Positions 25,386-34,674 are shown, counted from the first letter of the stretch. The stretch: DNA of 64,000 nt from Propioniciclava sp. (GCF_029977985.1 NZ_JARKOT010000139.1:17022-81021); one strand, 5' to 3'. Program-made: numbers and translations. The notes: generated from the sequence alone by a model not told the origin.

Positions 25386-26156
25386 TCAGGCGCGGCGGCT
25401 CTCGACCATGTTGACGAGCACCAGTGGCAGACCGGCCAGCACGACCGCTACGAACTGGGCCCACCACGGGTCGAACACGTCGGTGGTCCCCTTCGCGATG
25501 ATGCAGGCCCAGATCACCAGCGACCCCCAGGTGAGGGCCATCCAGTGCCGCATCCGCCACGTGTGCGAGGCGCGGGCCAGACCGTGCGTCATGAGGCTGG
25601 TCACGCCCAGCGCGACCGTCGTGAGCACGGCGATGATGGACGCGGTGATGAGCGGCCCACTCACCGCGTAGGCGGCCACCATGAGCGCCGCGCCGACGAG
25701 GAACGTTCCCCTGCGGCTCTCGTCGTCGTCGCCGACGACGGGGCTGGTGCGCAGGTTCGGGTCGGCCTTGAATCCCACCACGAGGAACGGCAGCGCGGCC
25801 GCGCCGGCGGCGATGAGGGATGCCCACCAAGGCAGCTCGAGGCCGGGCACGACGGCGGTGATCAGCATGAGCGCGCCGTAGGGCACGAGCGACCAGAGGC
25901 CGAAGGCGGCCCGCCACGGCCGGAACAGCGCCCGGCCGAGGTTGGCCAGGTGCCCGACGCCGGCCGCGGCCGCCCACACGAAGAACGGCATGAGCGCCGG
26001 CAACTGGGACTCGAAGCGGAACTCGTGCAGCGTCGCGATGAGGCTCGACGTGAGCACGAACGCGAACACGAGGATCGCGGCGAGCACCCCCACGACGGTG
26101 GGCAGCAACGTGCGCTCGCGGGGCATCCGCACCTCCGGGGTCTCGGCGGGGGTCAC
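25386..26156 (-). CDS. Hypothetical polytopic membrane protein
   Basis: A 256-residue protein with about seven hydrophobic segments, starting with [25 protein letters not shown] soluble loop in the middle reads [23 protein letters not shown] do not recognise the family and see no transport signature. The GTG start overlaps the glmM stop (GTGA), so it is the last gene of a rplM-rpsI-glmM transcript. It converges on coaA with only 3 bp between the stop codons. Confidence 0.7.
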   Translation of the reverse strand: MTPAETPEVRMPRERTLLPTVVGVLAAILVFAFVLTSSLIATLHEFRFESQLPALMPFFVWAAAAGVGHLANLGRALFRPWRAAFGLWSLVPYGALMLITAVVPGLELPWWASLIAAGAAALPFLVVGFKADPNLRTSPVVGDDDESRRGTFLVGAALMVAAYAVSGPLITASIIAVLTTVALGVTSLMTHGLARASHTWRMRHWMALTWGSLVIWACIIAKGTTDVFDPWWAQFVAVVLAGLPLVLVNMVESRRA

Positions 26157-27505
26157 AGGCTCAGCCGGTCGCGCACCACGTGCGCGAGGAGTTCGGCCAC
26201 CTCGGTGGCCTTCTCCGCGGTGGCCGCCTCGACCATAACCCGGACGAGCGGCTCGGTCCCGGAAGGACGCAGCAGGACGCGGCCCGTGTCGCCCAGCTGG
26301 CGGCTGGCCTCGGTGACCGCGGCCGTCACTCCGGGATCGATGCCGGCGCGCGCCTTGTTCACCCCCGGCACGTTGATCATCACCTGCGGCAGGCGGGTCA
26401 TCACGGACGCCAACGCGGCCAGCGGCTCACCACTGGCGGCGACCCGAGACGCCACGTGCAGCGCCGTCAGGACGCCGTCGCCGGTGGTCGCGTACTGGCT
26501 CATGATCACGTGCCCCGACTGCTCGCCGCCGAGGGTGAAGCCGTTGGCGTTCATCGACTCCAGCACGTACCGGTCCCCCACCTTCGTGGTGTCGACGCGG
26601 ACGCCGTGGGCGCGCATCGCCTGCAGGAAGCCGAGGTTGCTCATGACGGTGGCCACGACCGTGTCGGAGTGCAAGGCGCCGGCGTCCTTCAACGCGAGGG
26701 CGAGAATGGCGAGGATCTGATCGCCATCGACCACCGTGCCGCCGGCGTCGACGGCGAGGCATCGGTCGGCGTCCCCGTCGAACGCGAAGCCGAGGTCGGC
26801 GCCGTACTGGAGCACGGCGGCCTGCAGGCCCTGCATGTGGGTCGAGCCGCAGTTCTCGTTGATGTTGAGGCCGCTCGGCGACGCGTGGATCGCGATCACC
26901 TCGGCGCCCTGCGCCTCGAACGCCGCCGGACCGGTCATGTGCGCCGCCCCGTTGGCGCAGTCGAGCACGACCTTCAGCCCGTGCAGGCTGCCGGCGTCGC
27001 CCAGCGACGCCACCAGGTGGGCGACGTACGCCTCGACCGCCTCGGGGCGGTCGCTGACGCGGCCGACGGCCGATCCCGTGGGACGGGTCCAGTCGGCGTC
27101 CATGCGCGCCTCGATCATGTCCTCGAGGTCGTCGTCGAGCTTGACCCCGCCCCGGCTCACGAACTTGATGCCGTTGTCGGGCATCGGGTTGTGGCTCGCG
27201 CTGAGCATGACGCCGAGGTCGGCGTCCAAGTGGCTGACGAGGTAGGCGAGGCCGGGCGTCGGGACGACGCCGAGCCGCACCACGTCGACGCCGGCCGACG
27301 CGAGGCCCGCAACGACCGCCGCCTCGAGGAACTCGCCGGAGGCACGCGAGTCACGCGCAACGAGGGCCACCGGACGGTGACCCTCGAAGAGCCCGGCCTC
27401 GCCGAGCACGTGCGCGGCCGCCACCGAGAGCTCGAGTGCGAGCTCTGCGGTGAGGTCGACATTCGCCTTGCCCCGGACCCCATCGGTTCCGAAGAGACGC
27501 GCCAT
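26153..27505 (-). CDS. glmM: Phosphoglucosamine mutase
   Basis: A 450-residue alpha-D-phosphohexomutase that converts glucosamine-6-phosphate to glucosamine-1-phosphate for peptidoglycan precursors. It begins [15 protein letters not shown]. The phosphoserine loop is [17 protein letters not shown], the metal loop [14 protein letters not shown], the sugar loop GGEQSGHVI, and the phosphate loop [15 protein letters not shown]. It lies three bases after rpsI, which is the usual actinobacterial order. Confidence 0.96.
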   Translation of the reverse strand: MARLFGTDGVRGKANVDLTAELALELSVAAAHVLGEAGLFEGHRPVALVARDSRASGEFLEAAVVAGLASAGVDVVRLGVVPTPGLAYLVSHLDADLGVMLSASHNPMPDNGIKFVSRGGVKLDDDLEDMIEARMDADWTRPTGSAVGRVSDRPEAVEAYVAHLVASLGDAGSLHGLKVVLDCANGAAHMTGPAAFEAQGAEVIAIHASPSGLNINENCGSTHMQGLQAAVLQYGADLGFAFDGDADRCLAVDAGGTVVDGDQILAILALALKDAGALHSDTVVATVMSNLGFLQAMRAHGVRVDTTKVGDRYVLESMNANGFTLGGEQSGHVIMSQYATTGDGVLTALHVASRVAASGEPLAALASVMTRLPQVMINVPGVNKARAGIDPGVTAAVTEASRQLGDTGRVLLRPSGTEPLVRVMVEAATAEKATEVAELLAHVVRDRLSL

Positions 27506-27508
27506 GGC

Positions 27509-28027
27509 TCAGCGCTTGCTGTACTGCGGAGCCTTGCGGGCCTTCTTGAGACCGGCCTTCTTGCGCTCCTTGGCGCGGGCGTCACGCGTGAGCAGCCCCG
27601 CCTTCTTGAGCGCAGGGCGGCTGGCCTCGGCGTCGATGGCGTTGAGCGCGCGGGCGATGCCCAGGCGCAGCGCGCCGGCCTGGCCGGTGATGCCACCGCC
27701 GACGATCTTCACGATGACGTCGTAGGAGCCTTCGACCCCGGCCGTCACGAACGGCTCGTTGATCGTCTGCTGGTGCAGCTTGTTCGGGAAGTAGTCCTCC
27801 AGCGTGCGGTCGTTGATGGTGAACTGGCCGGAGCCGGGCACCAGGCGGACACGCGCCACGGCCTCCTTGCGGCGGCCGGTGGCGGCACCGGGCGCCACGA
27901 CGGCGGGCCGCTCGCCGGGAGCGGCGGACGTCGGCGTGGCCTCGGAACGGTAGGCGATCTCGCGGTCACCCTCGGTGAACGGAGCGGCCTCGACCTCGAC
28001 GGTCTCTTCGGTAACGGTGTCAGACAC
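27509..28027 (-). CDS. rpsI: 30S ribosomal protein S9
   Basis: A 172-residue protein. Residues about 50-172 are S9 ([26 protein letters not shown] ... [10 protein letters not shown], with the conserved basic C-terminal KR tail that reaches the P-site). A variable acidic N-terminus of about 45 residues precedes it, as in other Actinobacteria. The start was set at the GTG at 28027, which has AGGAAG upstream. Eleven bases separate it from rplM. Confidence 0.96.
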   Translation of the reverse strand: MSDTVTEETVEVEAAPFTEGDREIAYRSEATPTSAAPGERPAVVAPGAATGRRKEAVARVRLVPGSGQFTINDRTLEDYFPNKLHQQTINEPFVTAGVEGSYDVIVKIVGGGITGQAGALRLGIARALNAIDAEASRPALKKAGLLTRDARAKERKKAGLKKARKAPQYSKR

Positions 28028-28038
28028 GGTGCTTCCTG

Positions 28039-28482
28039 TCACTGGGCGATCTGGGTGATCTCGAACGGCTGGGGCTGCTGCGCCGCATGCGGGTGCTCGG
28101 GGCCGGCGTAGACCTTGAGCTTCTTGATGACCTGGCGGCTGAGGCGGTTCTTGGGGAGCATGCCCCAGACGGCCTGCTCGACCGCCTTGCGCGGATCCTT
28201 GGCGATGAGCTCGCCCATCGGGACGGCCTTCAGGCCACCCGGCCGCCCGCTGTGGCGGTAGGACATCTTGGCGGTCGCCTTGTTGCCCGTGAGGGCGATC
28301 TTGGAGGCGTTGACGACGATGACGAAGTCGCCGGTGTCGACGTGGGGCGCGAAGATGGCCTTGTGCTTGCCGCGCAGCAGGGTGGCGGCGGTCACGGCCA
28401 GGCGGCCCAGGGTCACATCGGTGGCGTCGATCACGTGCCAGGCACGCGTCACGTCGGCGGCCTTCGGACTGTAGGTGGTCAT
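28039..28482 (-). CDS. rplM: 50S ribosomal protein L13
   Basis: A 147-residue protein with L13 blocks [45 protein letters not shown] and [14 protein letters not shown]. The ATG at 28482 gives the usual actinobacterial start MTTYSPK; an upstream in-frame ATG only adds an unlikely peptide. It is first in the rplM-rpsI-glmM unit and has a recognisable promoter at 28568-28597. Confidence 0.96.
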   Translation of the reverse strand: MTTYSPKAADVTRAWHVIDATDVTLGRLAVTAATLLRGKHKAIFAPHVDTGDFVIVVNASKIALTGNKATAKMSYRHSGRPGGLKAVPMGELIAKDPRKAVEQAVWGMLPKNRLSRQVIKKLKVYAGPEHPHAAQQPQPFEITQIAQ

Positions 28483-28503
28483 GAAACCCAACCCATCTGT
28501 CAT

Positions 28504-28541
28504 CGGGGAGCTGATCGAAGCCAGCACCCGGCGCCTCCCCG
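28504..28541 (-). promoter_or_regulatory. Possible leader hairpin in the rplM 5' UTR
   Basis: Seven-base complementary arms (CGGGGAG at 28504-28510, CTCCCCG at 28535-28541) lie in the predicted leader of about 80 nt of rplM. L13 leaders regulate translation in other bacteria. This one is only a structural candidate. Confidence 0.3.
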
Positions 28542-28567
28542 GACACGCGCGGGCACAACAGCGTCAA

Positions 28568-28597
28568 ACCTTACCGGCGCGGCGTCCGGGAGGTCAA
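28568..28597 (-). promoter_or_regulatory. Sigma-70-type promoter of rplM-rpsI-glmM
   Basis: On the minus strand TTGACC (28592-28597) is separated by 18 bp from TAAGGT (28568-28573). Transcription would start near 28561. It is one of the three two-box promoters recognised in the window. Confidence 0.65.
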
Positions 28598-28701
28598 AAC
28601 AGGGCCGACCCCCGGGACGGCAACGACACACTGTAGGAGACGGCGCCGTCAATGCGCGACACGGTGGGCGCGGGCGCGGTTTTGGTGGCAGGGTGTGCGG
28701 C

Positions 28702-30798
28702 ATGAGTTCGAAGATGAACAACACGACGGTCCAGGTGAACACCCCGGACGACGTGCGCAACGTGGTGCTGATCGGGACGGCGGGGTCCGGCAAGACCTCT
28801 CTGTTCGAGAATCTGCTGCGCGCGCGCGTCCCCGGCTACAGAGGAGAGAAGGACGATCCGGAGCGCCTCTCGCAGCTCTACCTCGCCTCGCTCGTGCAGG
28901 GCGACGTGCAGGTCAATCTGCTGGACGCCCCCGGCCACCCCGACTTCGTGGGTGAGTTGCGCGCGGGCATCCGGGCGGCGGACGCCGCCATCTTCGTCAT
29001 CAGCGCCGCCGACGGGGTGGATCCGGCCGCCCAGGCGTTGTGGGAGGAGTGCGCCGAGGCCAACCTGCCCCGCATCATCGCGCTGGCGAAGATGGACGCC
29101 GCGCACGCCGACTTCGACACCGTCCTCGCCGAACTGCAGGGCGCGTTGGGCGAGGGCGTACTGCCCACCCACATCCCCGTCGGGTCGGGCACGGGTCTCA
29201 ACGGCACCGTCGGCGTCCTGTCGCGGCGGTTCCGCGACTACGCGGGTGGGTCGACGCCGACCCTGACCGAAGGCGACGACAGCCACGCTGCGCTCATCGA
29301 GCCGTATGTGGGGCCGCTCATGGAGGGTCTCATCCAGGAGGCGGACGACGCCGAGCTCATGGAGAGCTACCTGGAAGGCAACGATCCGGGCCGCGACTAC
29401 CTGCTCGACGATCTGATGAAGGCGTCGGCCGGTGCAAACCTGTACCCGGTCGTGCCCGTGGTCGCCACGAGCGGCGTGGGCACCGAGGAACTGCTGAGCC
29501 TCATCGAGCACGGCTTCCCGACGCCGAGCCTGCACCCGAACCCGACCATGGTGAAGCTCAACGGCGACGAGGTGGGCCCAGCGCCGTGCGATCCGTCGGC
29601 ACCGCTGGTGGCGCAGGTGATCCGGACGACGACCGACCCGTTCGCGGGGCGGCTCTCGATGGTGCGCATCTTCTCGGGCACCCTCGCGGCCGACTCGACC
29701 GTGCACGTGTCGGGCCACAAGTCGTTCTTCGGCGGCGACGAGACGGCCGCCGCCACCGACCACGACGGCGACGAGCGGGTCGGTCAGATCCAGGTCGCGA
29801 TCGGCTCCGAACTCGTGGGCAAGCCGAAGGCGATCGCCGGCGAGATCGTGATGCTGCCGAAGCTCGCGACCGCCGAGACGGGCGACACCCTGTCCTCGAA
29901 GGACAACGTGGTCGTCATCCCCAACTGGCGCACGCCCGAGGCACTGCTGCCGCTCGCCATCAAGGCCGCCACCCGCAACGACGAGGACAAGCTCGCCTCC
30001 GCCCTGCAGCGGCTCGCCGTCGAGGACGCCACCGTGCGGCTCGCGCGGGGGGCGTCCGACCAGCTGGTGCTGTGGACGACCGGCCAGGCCCATGCCGACC
30101 TGCTGCTCGGCCGGCTCAGGGACCGCTACGGGGTCAACGTCGCCCAGGAGGACGTGAAGATCGCCCTCAAGGAAACCTTCGTGGCCCCGGCGGCCGCGCA
30201 GGGGCGCCACGTCAAGCAGTCCGGCGGTCACGGGCAGTACGCGGTCGTGCAGATCGAGGTCGCGCCGCTCGAGCGCGGCGCCGGCTTCGCGTTCGTCGAC
30301 AAGGTGGTGGGCGGCGCGGTGCCGCGCCAGTTCATCCCGAGTGTCGAGAAGGGCGCGAAGGCACAGCTCGAGAAGGGGCTGGTCGCCGGCTACCCGATGG
30401 TGGACGTGCAGGTGACGCTCGTCGACGGCAAGGCACACTCGGTCGACAGCTCCGACATGGCGTTCCAGATGGCGGCGTCCGCGGCGCTCAAGGAGGCGGC
30501 GGCCAAGCCGGGGACCACGGCGCTGCTCGAGCCGCTCGACCTCGTGGAGGTGACCGTGGGCGAGGATTACATGGGCGCGGTCATGACCGACCTCACCGGA
30601 CGCCGCGGGCAACTCCAGGGCACCGATCAGGTGGGGCGCAAGATCGTCATCAAGGCGCTCGTGCCGCAGCTCGAACTGGCGCGCTACGCGATCGACCTGC
30701 GCGGCCTGGCCCACGGGTCCGGTACGTTCACGCGTGAGTTCAGCCACTACGAGTTGCTGCCGTCCAACCTCGTCGCGAGCCTGACGCAGAAGGACTGA
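28702..30798 (+). CDS. fusA2: Elongation factor G-like protein EF-G2
   Basis: A 698-residue translation-factor homologue with EF-G domain order: G domain, domain II (VAQVIRTTTDPFAGRLSMVRIFSGTL), III, IV (QSGGHGQYAVVQIEVAPLERGAGFAF) and V. The GTPase motifs are degenerate: P-loop GTAGSGKT (25-32), no RGITI switch I, DAPGH in place of DTPGH, AKMD in place of NKMD. This matches actinobacterial FusA2, a mycobacterial member of which is reported to bind guanine nucleotides but lack ribosome-stimulated GTPase activity. The function is unresolved. The ATG at 28702 starts MSSKMNNTTVQV; the upstream open frame is not protein-like. Confidence 0.88.
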   Translation: MSSKMNNTTVQVNTPDDVRNVVLIGTAGSGKTSLFENLLRARVPGYRGEKDDPERLSQLYLASLVQGDVQVNLLDAPGHPDFVGELRAGIRAADAAIFVISAADGVDPAAQALWEECAEANLPRIIALAKMDAAHADFDTVLAELQGALGEGVLPTHIPVGSGTGLNGTVGVLSRRFRDYAGGSTPTLTEGDDSHAALIEPYVGPLMEGLIQEADDAELMESYLEGNDPGRDYLLDDLMKASAGANLYPVVPVVATSGVGTEELLSLIEHGFPTPSLHPNPTMVKLNGDEVGPAPCDPSAPLVAQVIRTTTDPFAGRLSMVRIFSGTLAADSTVHVSGHKSFFGGDETAAATDHDGDERVGQIQVAIGSELVGKPKAIAGEIVMLPKLATAETGDTLSSKDNVVVIPNWRTPEALLPLAIKAATRNDEDKLASALQRLAVEDATVRLARGASDQLVLWTTGQAHADLLLGRLRDRYGVNVAQEDVKIALKETFVAPAAAQGRHVKQSGGHGQYAVVQIEVAPLERGAGFAFVDKVVGGAVPRQFIPSVEKGAKAQLEKGLVAGYPMVDVQVTLVDGKAHSVDSSDMAFQMAASAALKEAAAKPGTTALLEPLDLVEVTVGEDYMGAVMTDLTGRRGQLQGTDQVGRKIVIKALVPQLELARYAIDLRGLAHGSGTFTREFSHYELLPSNLVASLTQKD

Positions 30799-30810
30799 CC
30801 AACAAGGCGC

Positions 30811-30850
30811 CGACCGGCGGCCACCTCGTGGTGGCCGCCGGTCGCTTTGT
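30811..30850 (+). terminator. Intrinsic terminator after fusA2
   Basis: A perfect 15-bp stem (30811-30825 with 30830-30844) and a four-base loop are followed by CTTTGTTCTC. It starts 12 bases after the fusA2 stop. It may also help end the convergent gtrA transcript. Confidence 0.75.
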
Positions 30851-30880
30851 TCTCGGTCGCCGGCGTGGAACCTGAACCGC

Positions 30881-31390
30881 TCAGGCGGGCGTCACCGGGT
30901 CCTGCTGGGCGGCGAGGTCGGCACGGACACGCGGGAACACCCACAGCCGGAGCATGAGATAGATGTAGATGCCCTCGCAGCACGCCGTGACCACGCGGGC
31001 CACCATCACGTGGATGCCGGTGGGCTGGAGCAAGGACGCGAACCCGACGATCCAGATGAGGTAGTTGCTGATGATCACGAGCACGTACTTGCCGGACTGC
31101 TTGCCGAGGTCGCCGTGCTCACGGAAGTTCAGGGTGCGGTTGAGGAAGAACGCGTACACCGACGCGAGGGCGTAGCCCATCGAGAAGGCGACCCCGTACG
31201 GCAGTGCGAAGAAGTGCGTGACGATGGCGAGAAACCCCATGTCCAGCAGGAACGCCGAACCGTTGATGAGCGCGTAGCCGATGAAGGTCTTCGGCAGGAG
31301 CCGGCGCAGTGTCTGCGGCAACGCGGCGTGCACGCGGCGGATGAACGCGGCGAACCACAGGGCTGCTGGTCCATCGACTCCGGTGCGCAT
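30881..31390 (-). CDS. GtrA-family membrane protein
   Basis: A 169-residue protein with four hydrophobic helices in the GtrA/DPMS-type pattern: FIGYALINGSAFLLDMGFLAIVTH, GVAFSMGYALASVYAFFLNRTLNF, YVLVIISNYLIWIVGFASLL and a final helix before RLWVFP. The NRTxxF and RLWVF motifs are typical. Members are thought to help move polyprenyl-linked sugars across the membrane for cell-wall glycosylation. The start is the ATG at 31390. No glycosyltransferase is adjacent, so the partner is unknown. Confidence 0.85.
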   Translation of the reverse strand: MRTGVDGPAALWFAAFIRRVHAALPQTLRRLLPKTFIGYALINGSAFLLDMGFLAIVTHFFALPYGVAFSMGYALASVYAFFLNRTLNFREHGDLGKQSGKYVLVIISNYLIWIVGFASLLQPTGIHVMVARVVTACCEGIYIYLMLRLWVFPRVRADLAAQQDPVTPA

Positions 31391-31509
31391 GGGGTTCAGT
31401 ATTCCTCGCGCCCCGAAACCGTCGCCTCCTGCCCGAGGTGCGGATGGGTGCGACTTCGGTCTCGACTTCCGCCGGTCGCGCCCGCCGCCGGTCGAGCGGT
31501 CGGGAGACG

Positions 31510-31920
31510 TCAGACGCTGAAGACCGGAACCGTTCCCGCGGGGATGGCGTCGGAGTCGACGATCTGCTTGCCGAACGGGAAGCAGGTGACGGGGATCATC
31601 TTGATGTTCGCGATGGCCAGCGGGATGCCGACGATCGTCACGGCCTGGGCAGCCGCCGTCGTCACGTGCCCGACCGCCAACCAGACGCCGCCGATGACGA
31701 ACCAGATGCCGTTCATCAGCGCCGATCCGAGGCCCGCGCTCGGCTTGGCGACGACCGTCTTGCCGAAGGGCCACAAGGCGTAGGCGGCCATGCGGAACGA
31801 CGCGACGCCCACGGGAATCGTCACGATCAGCAGGCACGCGAGGAGACCGAAGAAGAAGTAGCCGATCGCGAGCCACAGCCCGCCGAAGAGAAGCCAGATG
31901 ATGTTGAGCAGGGTGCGCAC
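31510..31920 (-). CDS. YccF-domain inner membrane protein
   Basis: A 136-residue protein with two copies of the YccF domain: LLNIIWLLFGGLWLAIGYFFFGLLACLLIVTIPVG...ALWPFGKTVV, then NGIWFVIGGVWLAVGHV...VTIVGIPLA...PVTCFPFGKQIV. The physiological role of the family is not established. The start was set at the GTG at 31920 because AGGAG lies six bases upstream and the family begins RTLLNIIW at this point. Its upstream region carries a 19-bp tandem repeat. Confidence 0.85.
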   Translation of the reverse strand: MRTLLNIIWLLFGGLWLAIGYFFFGLLACLLIVTIPVGVASFRMAAYALWPFGKTVVAKPSAGLGSALMNGIWFVIGGVWLAVGHVTTAAAQAVTIVGIPLAIANIKMIPVTCFPFGKQIVDSDAIPAGTVPVFSV

Positions 31921-32005
31921 GGTGTCTCCTGTGGATTGCAGCGTGGTTCGGATCCCGTCCAGCCTACGCCCGCCGCGTCGGGGTGGGTCGTGGAGCACCG
32001 ACCTC

Positions 32006-32100
32006 GCGCAGGGCGACTTCCCTTGCGCAGGGCGACTTCCCTTGCGCAGGGCCACTTCTCTTGCGCATGGCGGCTTCCCTTGCGCAGGGCGGCTTCCCTC
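32006..32100. repeat. Five tandem copies of a 19-bp repeat
   Basis: Consecutive 19-bp units start at 32006, 32025, 32044, 32063 and 32082, with consensus GCGCAGGGCGACTTCCCTT and one to four differences between copies. There are no spacers, so this is not CRISPR. It lies between the divergent yccF and trmB genes, about 70-160 bp from trmB, where repeat number could alter promoter or regulator spacing. Confidence 0.85.
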
Positions 32101-32156
32101 GCGGTGCAGCGCGCGGGAAGTGGACGCCGCCGAGGAAGGTGGGCGTCCGGGCCCGA

Positions 32157-32162
32157 TAGGCT
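32157..32162 (+). promoter_or_regulatory. Candidate -10 element (TAGGCT) of a leaderless trmB promoter
   Basis: TAGGCT, six bases (CGCGGC), then the trmB GTG at 32169. It is the same hexamer as at glmS. No clear -35 box is seen. Confidence 0.45.
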
Positions 32163-32168
32163 CGCGGC

Positions 32169-32948
32169 GTGCCGCGCTCCGAACACCGGGTCCACCGTGA
32201 GGTGGTGTCCTACGTCCGGCGCAGCGCCCGGATGAACCCCTCCCAGGCCAAGGCGTGGGAGAGCCACGCTTCGCGCCTCATCATCCCCGTGCCCCAGCGG
32301 GAACTGTCGGCCTCTGTGCACCCGGAGGCGCACGTCGACTGGGACGCCGCGTTCGGACGCCGCGCCCCCCTCGCTGTCGAGATCGGTTCCGGACGCGGCG
32401 AGGCGCTCGTCGCTCTGGCCGAGCAGCACCCCGACTGGAACCTCGTGGCGTTCGAGGTGTTCCAGCCCGCCGTCGCCTCCACCTTGAGTCGCATCGCCCG
32501 CCACGGCGTCGAGAACGTCCGGATCGTCCTCGCCAACGGCGTCGAGGGCCTCGACCGTCTCTTCGCGCCCCACAGCATCATCGAGCTCTGGACGTTCTTC
32601 CCCGACCCCTGGCACAAGCCGCGCCACCACAAGCGTCGTCTCGTCAGCCCGGAGTTCGCCGCGCTCGTGGCGTCCCGGCTGACCCGCGACGGTGTCTGGC
32701 GCCTCGCGACCGACTGGTCCGACTACGCCGAGGCGATGCGCGAGGTTCTGGACGCCGCGCCCGGGCTGGTCAACCCTCACGCCGGCTGGGCACCCCGCTT
32801 CGCCGAGCGCCCCGTCACCAAGTACGAGGCGCGCGGCCTCGCCGCCGGGCGCGCCGTCCACGACCTCGAATACCGGCCCGTGCCGCGCGTCGGCGATCTG
32901 GTCCACCGAAGGCCGCATCCCGGCCCGCGCACCGAGGTTCCCCTGTGA
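32169..32948 (+). CDS. trmB: tRNA (guanine-N7-)-methyltransferase
   Basis: A 259-residue SAM methyltransferase that forms m7G46 in tRNA. The SAM motif is AVEIGSGRGEALVALA, and TFFPDPWHKPRHHKRRL is the diagnostic TrmB block (catalytic Asp and basic tRNA-binding residues). ATDWSDYAEAM and TKYEARGLAAGR are also family-typical. It is first in a GTGA-coupled operon with truA and a third RNA methyltransferase-like gene. The GTG start is supported by the -10 element six bases upstream. Confidence 0.94.
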   Translation: MPRSEHRVHREVVSYVRRSARMNPSQAKAWESHASRLIIPVPQRELSASVHPEAHVDWDAAFGRRAPLAVEIGSGRGEALVALAEQHPDWNLVAFEVFQPAVASTLSRIARHGVENVRIVLANGVEGLDRLFAPHSIIELWTFFPDPWHKPRHHKRRLVSPEFAALVASRLTRDGVWRLATDWSDYAEAMREVLDAAPGLVNPHAGWAPRFAERPVTKYEARGLAAGRAVHDLEYRPVPRVGDLVHRRPHPGPRTEVPL

Positions 32949-33814
32949 CCGGCTCGACGCGCTACCGCCTCGACCTCGCCTACGACGGCGCGGCCTTCCA
33001 CGGCTGGGCGAGTCAAGACGGCCTGCGCACGGTGCAGGGCGAGCTCGAACACTGGCTCACCACCGTCCTGCGCCTCGAGTCCCCCGCCCAACTCACCGTC
33101 GCCGGACGCACGGACGCCGGCGTCCACGCCCGCGGCCAGGTCGCCCACGTGGACCTCCCCGACGACGACCTCCCTTCCGACGCGTATGCCGACCGCCTCA
33201 CCCGCCGGCTGGCCCGCGTCCTGCCGGCCGACCTCACCGTCCGCAGCGTGACCGTCGCCCCGCCCGGATTCGATGCCCGCTTCTCCGCCATCTGGCGCCG
33301 CTACGTCTACCGCCTCGCCGAGACGACCGGCGACCCCCTCCACCGCGGCCTCGTCCACCGGGTCGGCCGCCCACTCGACGTCGAGGCCATGGATGCCGCC
33401 GCCGCGGCCCTCGTCGGCCTCCACGACTTCGTGGCCTTCTGCAAGGCCAAGCCGTTCGCGACGACGATCAGGCGGGTTCTGGACTGCGGTGTGACGCGGG
33501 TGGACGCGGGCGAGTTGGCCGGCACGGTCGCCGTCGAGATCCGGGCGGACGCGTTCTGCCACTCGATGGTCCGCTCGGTCGTCGGCGCGCTGGTCGGCGT
33601 CGGCCTCGGCCAGCACGATGCCGCGTGGCTGGAACGCCATGTCAGCGCCGCCCAGCGGGCCCGCGACATCAAGGTGATGCCCGCTCGCGGGCTCGTGCTC
33701 GAGGAGGTCGGCTACCCCGCCGACGACCAGCTGGCCGCGCGCGCCGCCCAGGCCCGGACACGCCGCGACGAGCAGCCCCTCCCCCTGCAGCCAGCCATCG
33801 AGGAGCAACCGTGA
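32945..33814 (+). CDS. truA: tRNA pseudouridine(38-40) synthase TruA
   Basis: A 289-residue synthase. It begins YRLDLAYDGAAFHGWASQ and carries the catalytic aspartate in VAGRTDAGVHARGQVAHVD. FDARFSAIWRRYVYRL and FCHSMVRSVVGALVGVGLG are TruA blocks. The GTG start overlaps the trmB stop (GTGA). In most Actinobacteria truA follows rplQ; here it is in a tRNA-modification operon about 14 kb from rplQ. Confidence 0.95.
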   Translation: MTGSTRYRLDLAYDGAAFHGWASQDGLRTVQGELEHWLTTVLRLESPAQLTVAGRTDAGVHARGQVAHVDLPDDDLPSDAYADRLTRRLARVLPADLTVRSVTVAPPGFDARFSAIWRRYVYRLAETTGDPLHRGLVHRVGRPLDVEAMDAAAAALVGLHDFVAFCKAKPFATTIRRVLDCGVTRVDAGELAGTVAVEIRADAFCHSMVRSVVGALVGVGLGQHDAAWLERHVSAAQRARDIKVMPARGLVLEEVGYPADDQLAARAAQARTRRDEQPLPLQPAIEEQP

Positions 33815-34425
33815 CCCACTACTTCGCCACCCCGGACGGCCCGGAGCTGCGGCGTCAGGTCGGCGTCCGCTTCTGGGACACCGACTGGACCTTCACCACC
33901 GCCAACGGCGTCTTCTCGGCCGACGGCCTGGACCTCGGCACCGGTGTCCTGCTCCGCACGCACACCCCGGACGCCGGGGCTCGCCGCCTGCTGGATCTCG
34001 GCTGCGGCTACGGCGTCCTCGCCGTGGCGCTCGCCACCGCCAGTCCGCAGGCCCAAGTGGACGCCGTCGACGTCAACCAGCGTGCCCTGTCCCTGACGGC
34101 CACCAACGCCGCGGCGCACGGCGTCGGCGACCGCGTCCACGCGTTCACCCCGGACGCCGCGGACGCGGGGGCCCGCTACGACGAGATCTGGTCCAACCCG
34201 CCGATCCGGATCGGCAAGGACGCCCTGCACGACCTGCTGCTCACCTGGCTGCCCCGCCTGGCCCAGGGCGGCGTCGCTCGGCTCGTCGTGGGGCGCAACC
34301 TCGGCGCCGACTCCCTCCAGCGGTGGCTCGTCACCCAGGGTTACCGGTGCGACAAGACGGCGTCCGCGAAGGGATTCCGGGTCTTCGCGGTCGCTCCTCT
34401 TGGAAACCAAACCTGCGCCGACTAG
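33811..34425 (+). CDS. Class I SAM methyltransferase, RsmC/RlmG-like
   Basis: A 204-residue protein. SAM binding is at LLDLGCGYGVLAVALA, and the catalytic loop is SNPPIRIGKDALHDLLLTWLPRL, the NPP-[FIL]-x-x-G-K signature of small-domain RsmC-type rRNA guanine-N2 methyltransferases. The N-terminus FATPDGPELRRQVGVRFWDTDWTFTTANGVFS matches the actinobacterial branch. The GTG start overlaps the truA stop. The rRNA target is inferred from the family. Its TAG stop forms part of the -10 box of csbD. Confidence 0.85.
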   Translation: MTHYFATPDGPELRRQVGVRFWDTDWTFTTANGVFSADGLDLGTGVLLRTHTPDAGARRLLDLGCGYGVLAVALATASPQAQVDAVDVNQRALSLTATNAAAHGVGDRVHAFTPDAADAGARYDEIWSNPPIRIGKDALHDLLLTWLPRLAQGGVARLVVGRNLGADSLQRWLVTQGYRCDKTASAKGFRVFAVAPLGNQTCAD

Positions 34426-34428
34426 CGT
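34400..34428 (+). promoter_or_regulatory. Two-box promoter of csbD
   Basis: TTGGAA (34400-34405), a 17-bp spacer and TAGCGT (34423-34428) give a start near 34435. The -10 begins with the TAG stop codon of the preceding methyltransferase gene, so the promoter overlaps coding sequence. Confidence 0.55.
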
Positions 34429-34470
34429 TGACGCACGAGCTCGGGCGTGCCGACTCAGAGAGGAGTTCCC

Positions 34471-34674
34471 ATGGGTGCCGGAGACAAGATCTCGAACAAG
34501 GCCGAGGAGTTGGGCGGCAAGGCCAAGGAGGCCTGGGGCGACCTGACCGACAACGAACGCCTCGAAGCCGAGGGCAAGGCCGAGCAGGCCGGTGCCAAGG
34601 CGAAGCAGGCGGGCGAGAACGTCAAGGACGCCGCCAAGGACGTCGCCGATGGCGTCAAGGACGCCTTCAAGTAA
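34471..34674 (+). CDS. CsbD-family small stress protein
   Basis: A 67-residue highly charged protein, MGAGDKISNKAEELGGKAKEAWG followed by repeated AxxKAxxAGxxVKDAAKD helices. CsbD-like proteins are hydrophilic, predicted helical bundles linked to general stress responses; the molecular role is unknown. The ATG at 34471 has GAGAGGAG upstream. It has its own promoter (34400-34428) and is followed by a strong hairpin. Confidence 0.88.
   Translation: MGAGDKISNKAEELGGKAKEAWGDLTDNERLEAEGKAEQAGAKAKQAGENVKDAAKDVADGVKDAFK

Noticed and set aside
21371..25414. A 1347-codon plus-strand open frame across the tsa-acpS-glmS region
   Set aside because: Shadow of well-identified genes on the other strand; no recognisable domain along its length.
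28702..30798. Canonical elongation factor G
   Set aside because: Switch I is absent and G3/G4 are altered; the gene is also not in an rpsL-rpsG-fusA-tuf context.
32006..32100. CRISPR array
   Set aside because: The 19-bp units are directly tandem with no spacers, and no cas genes are present.
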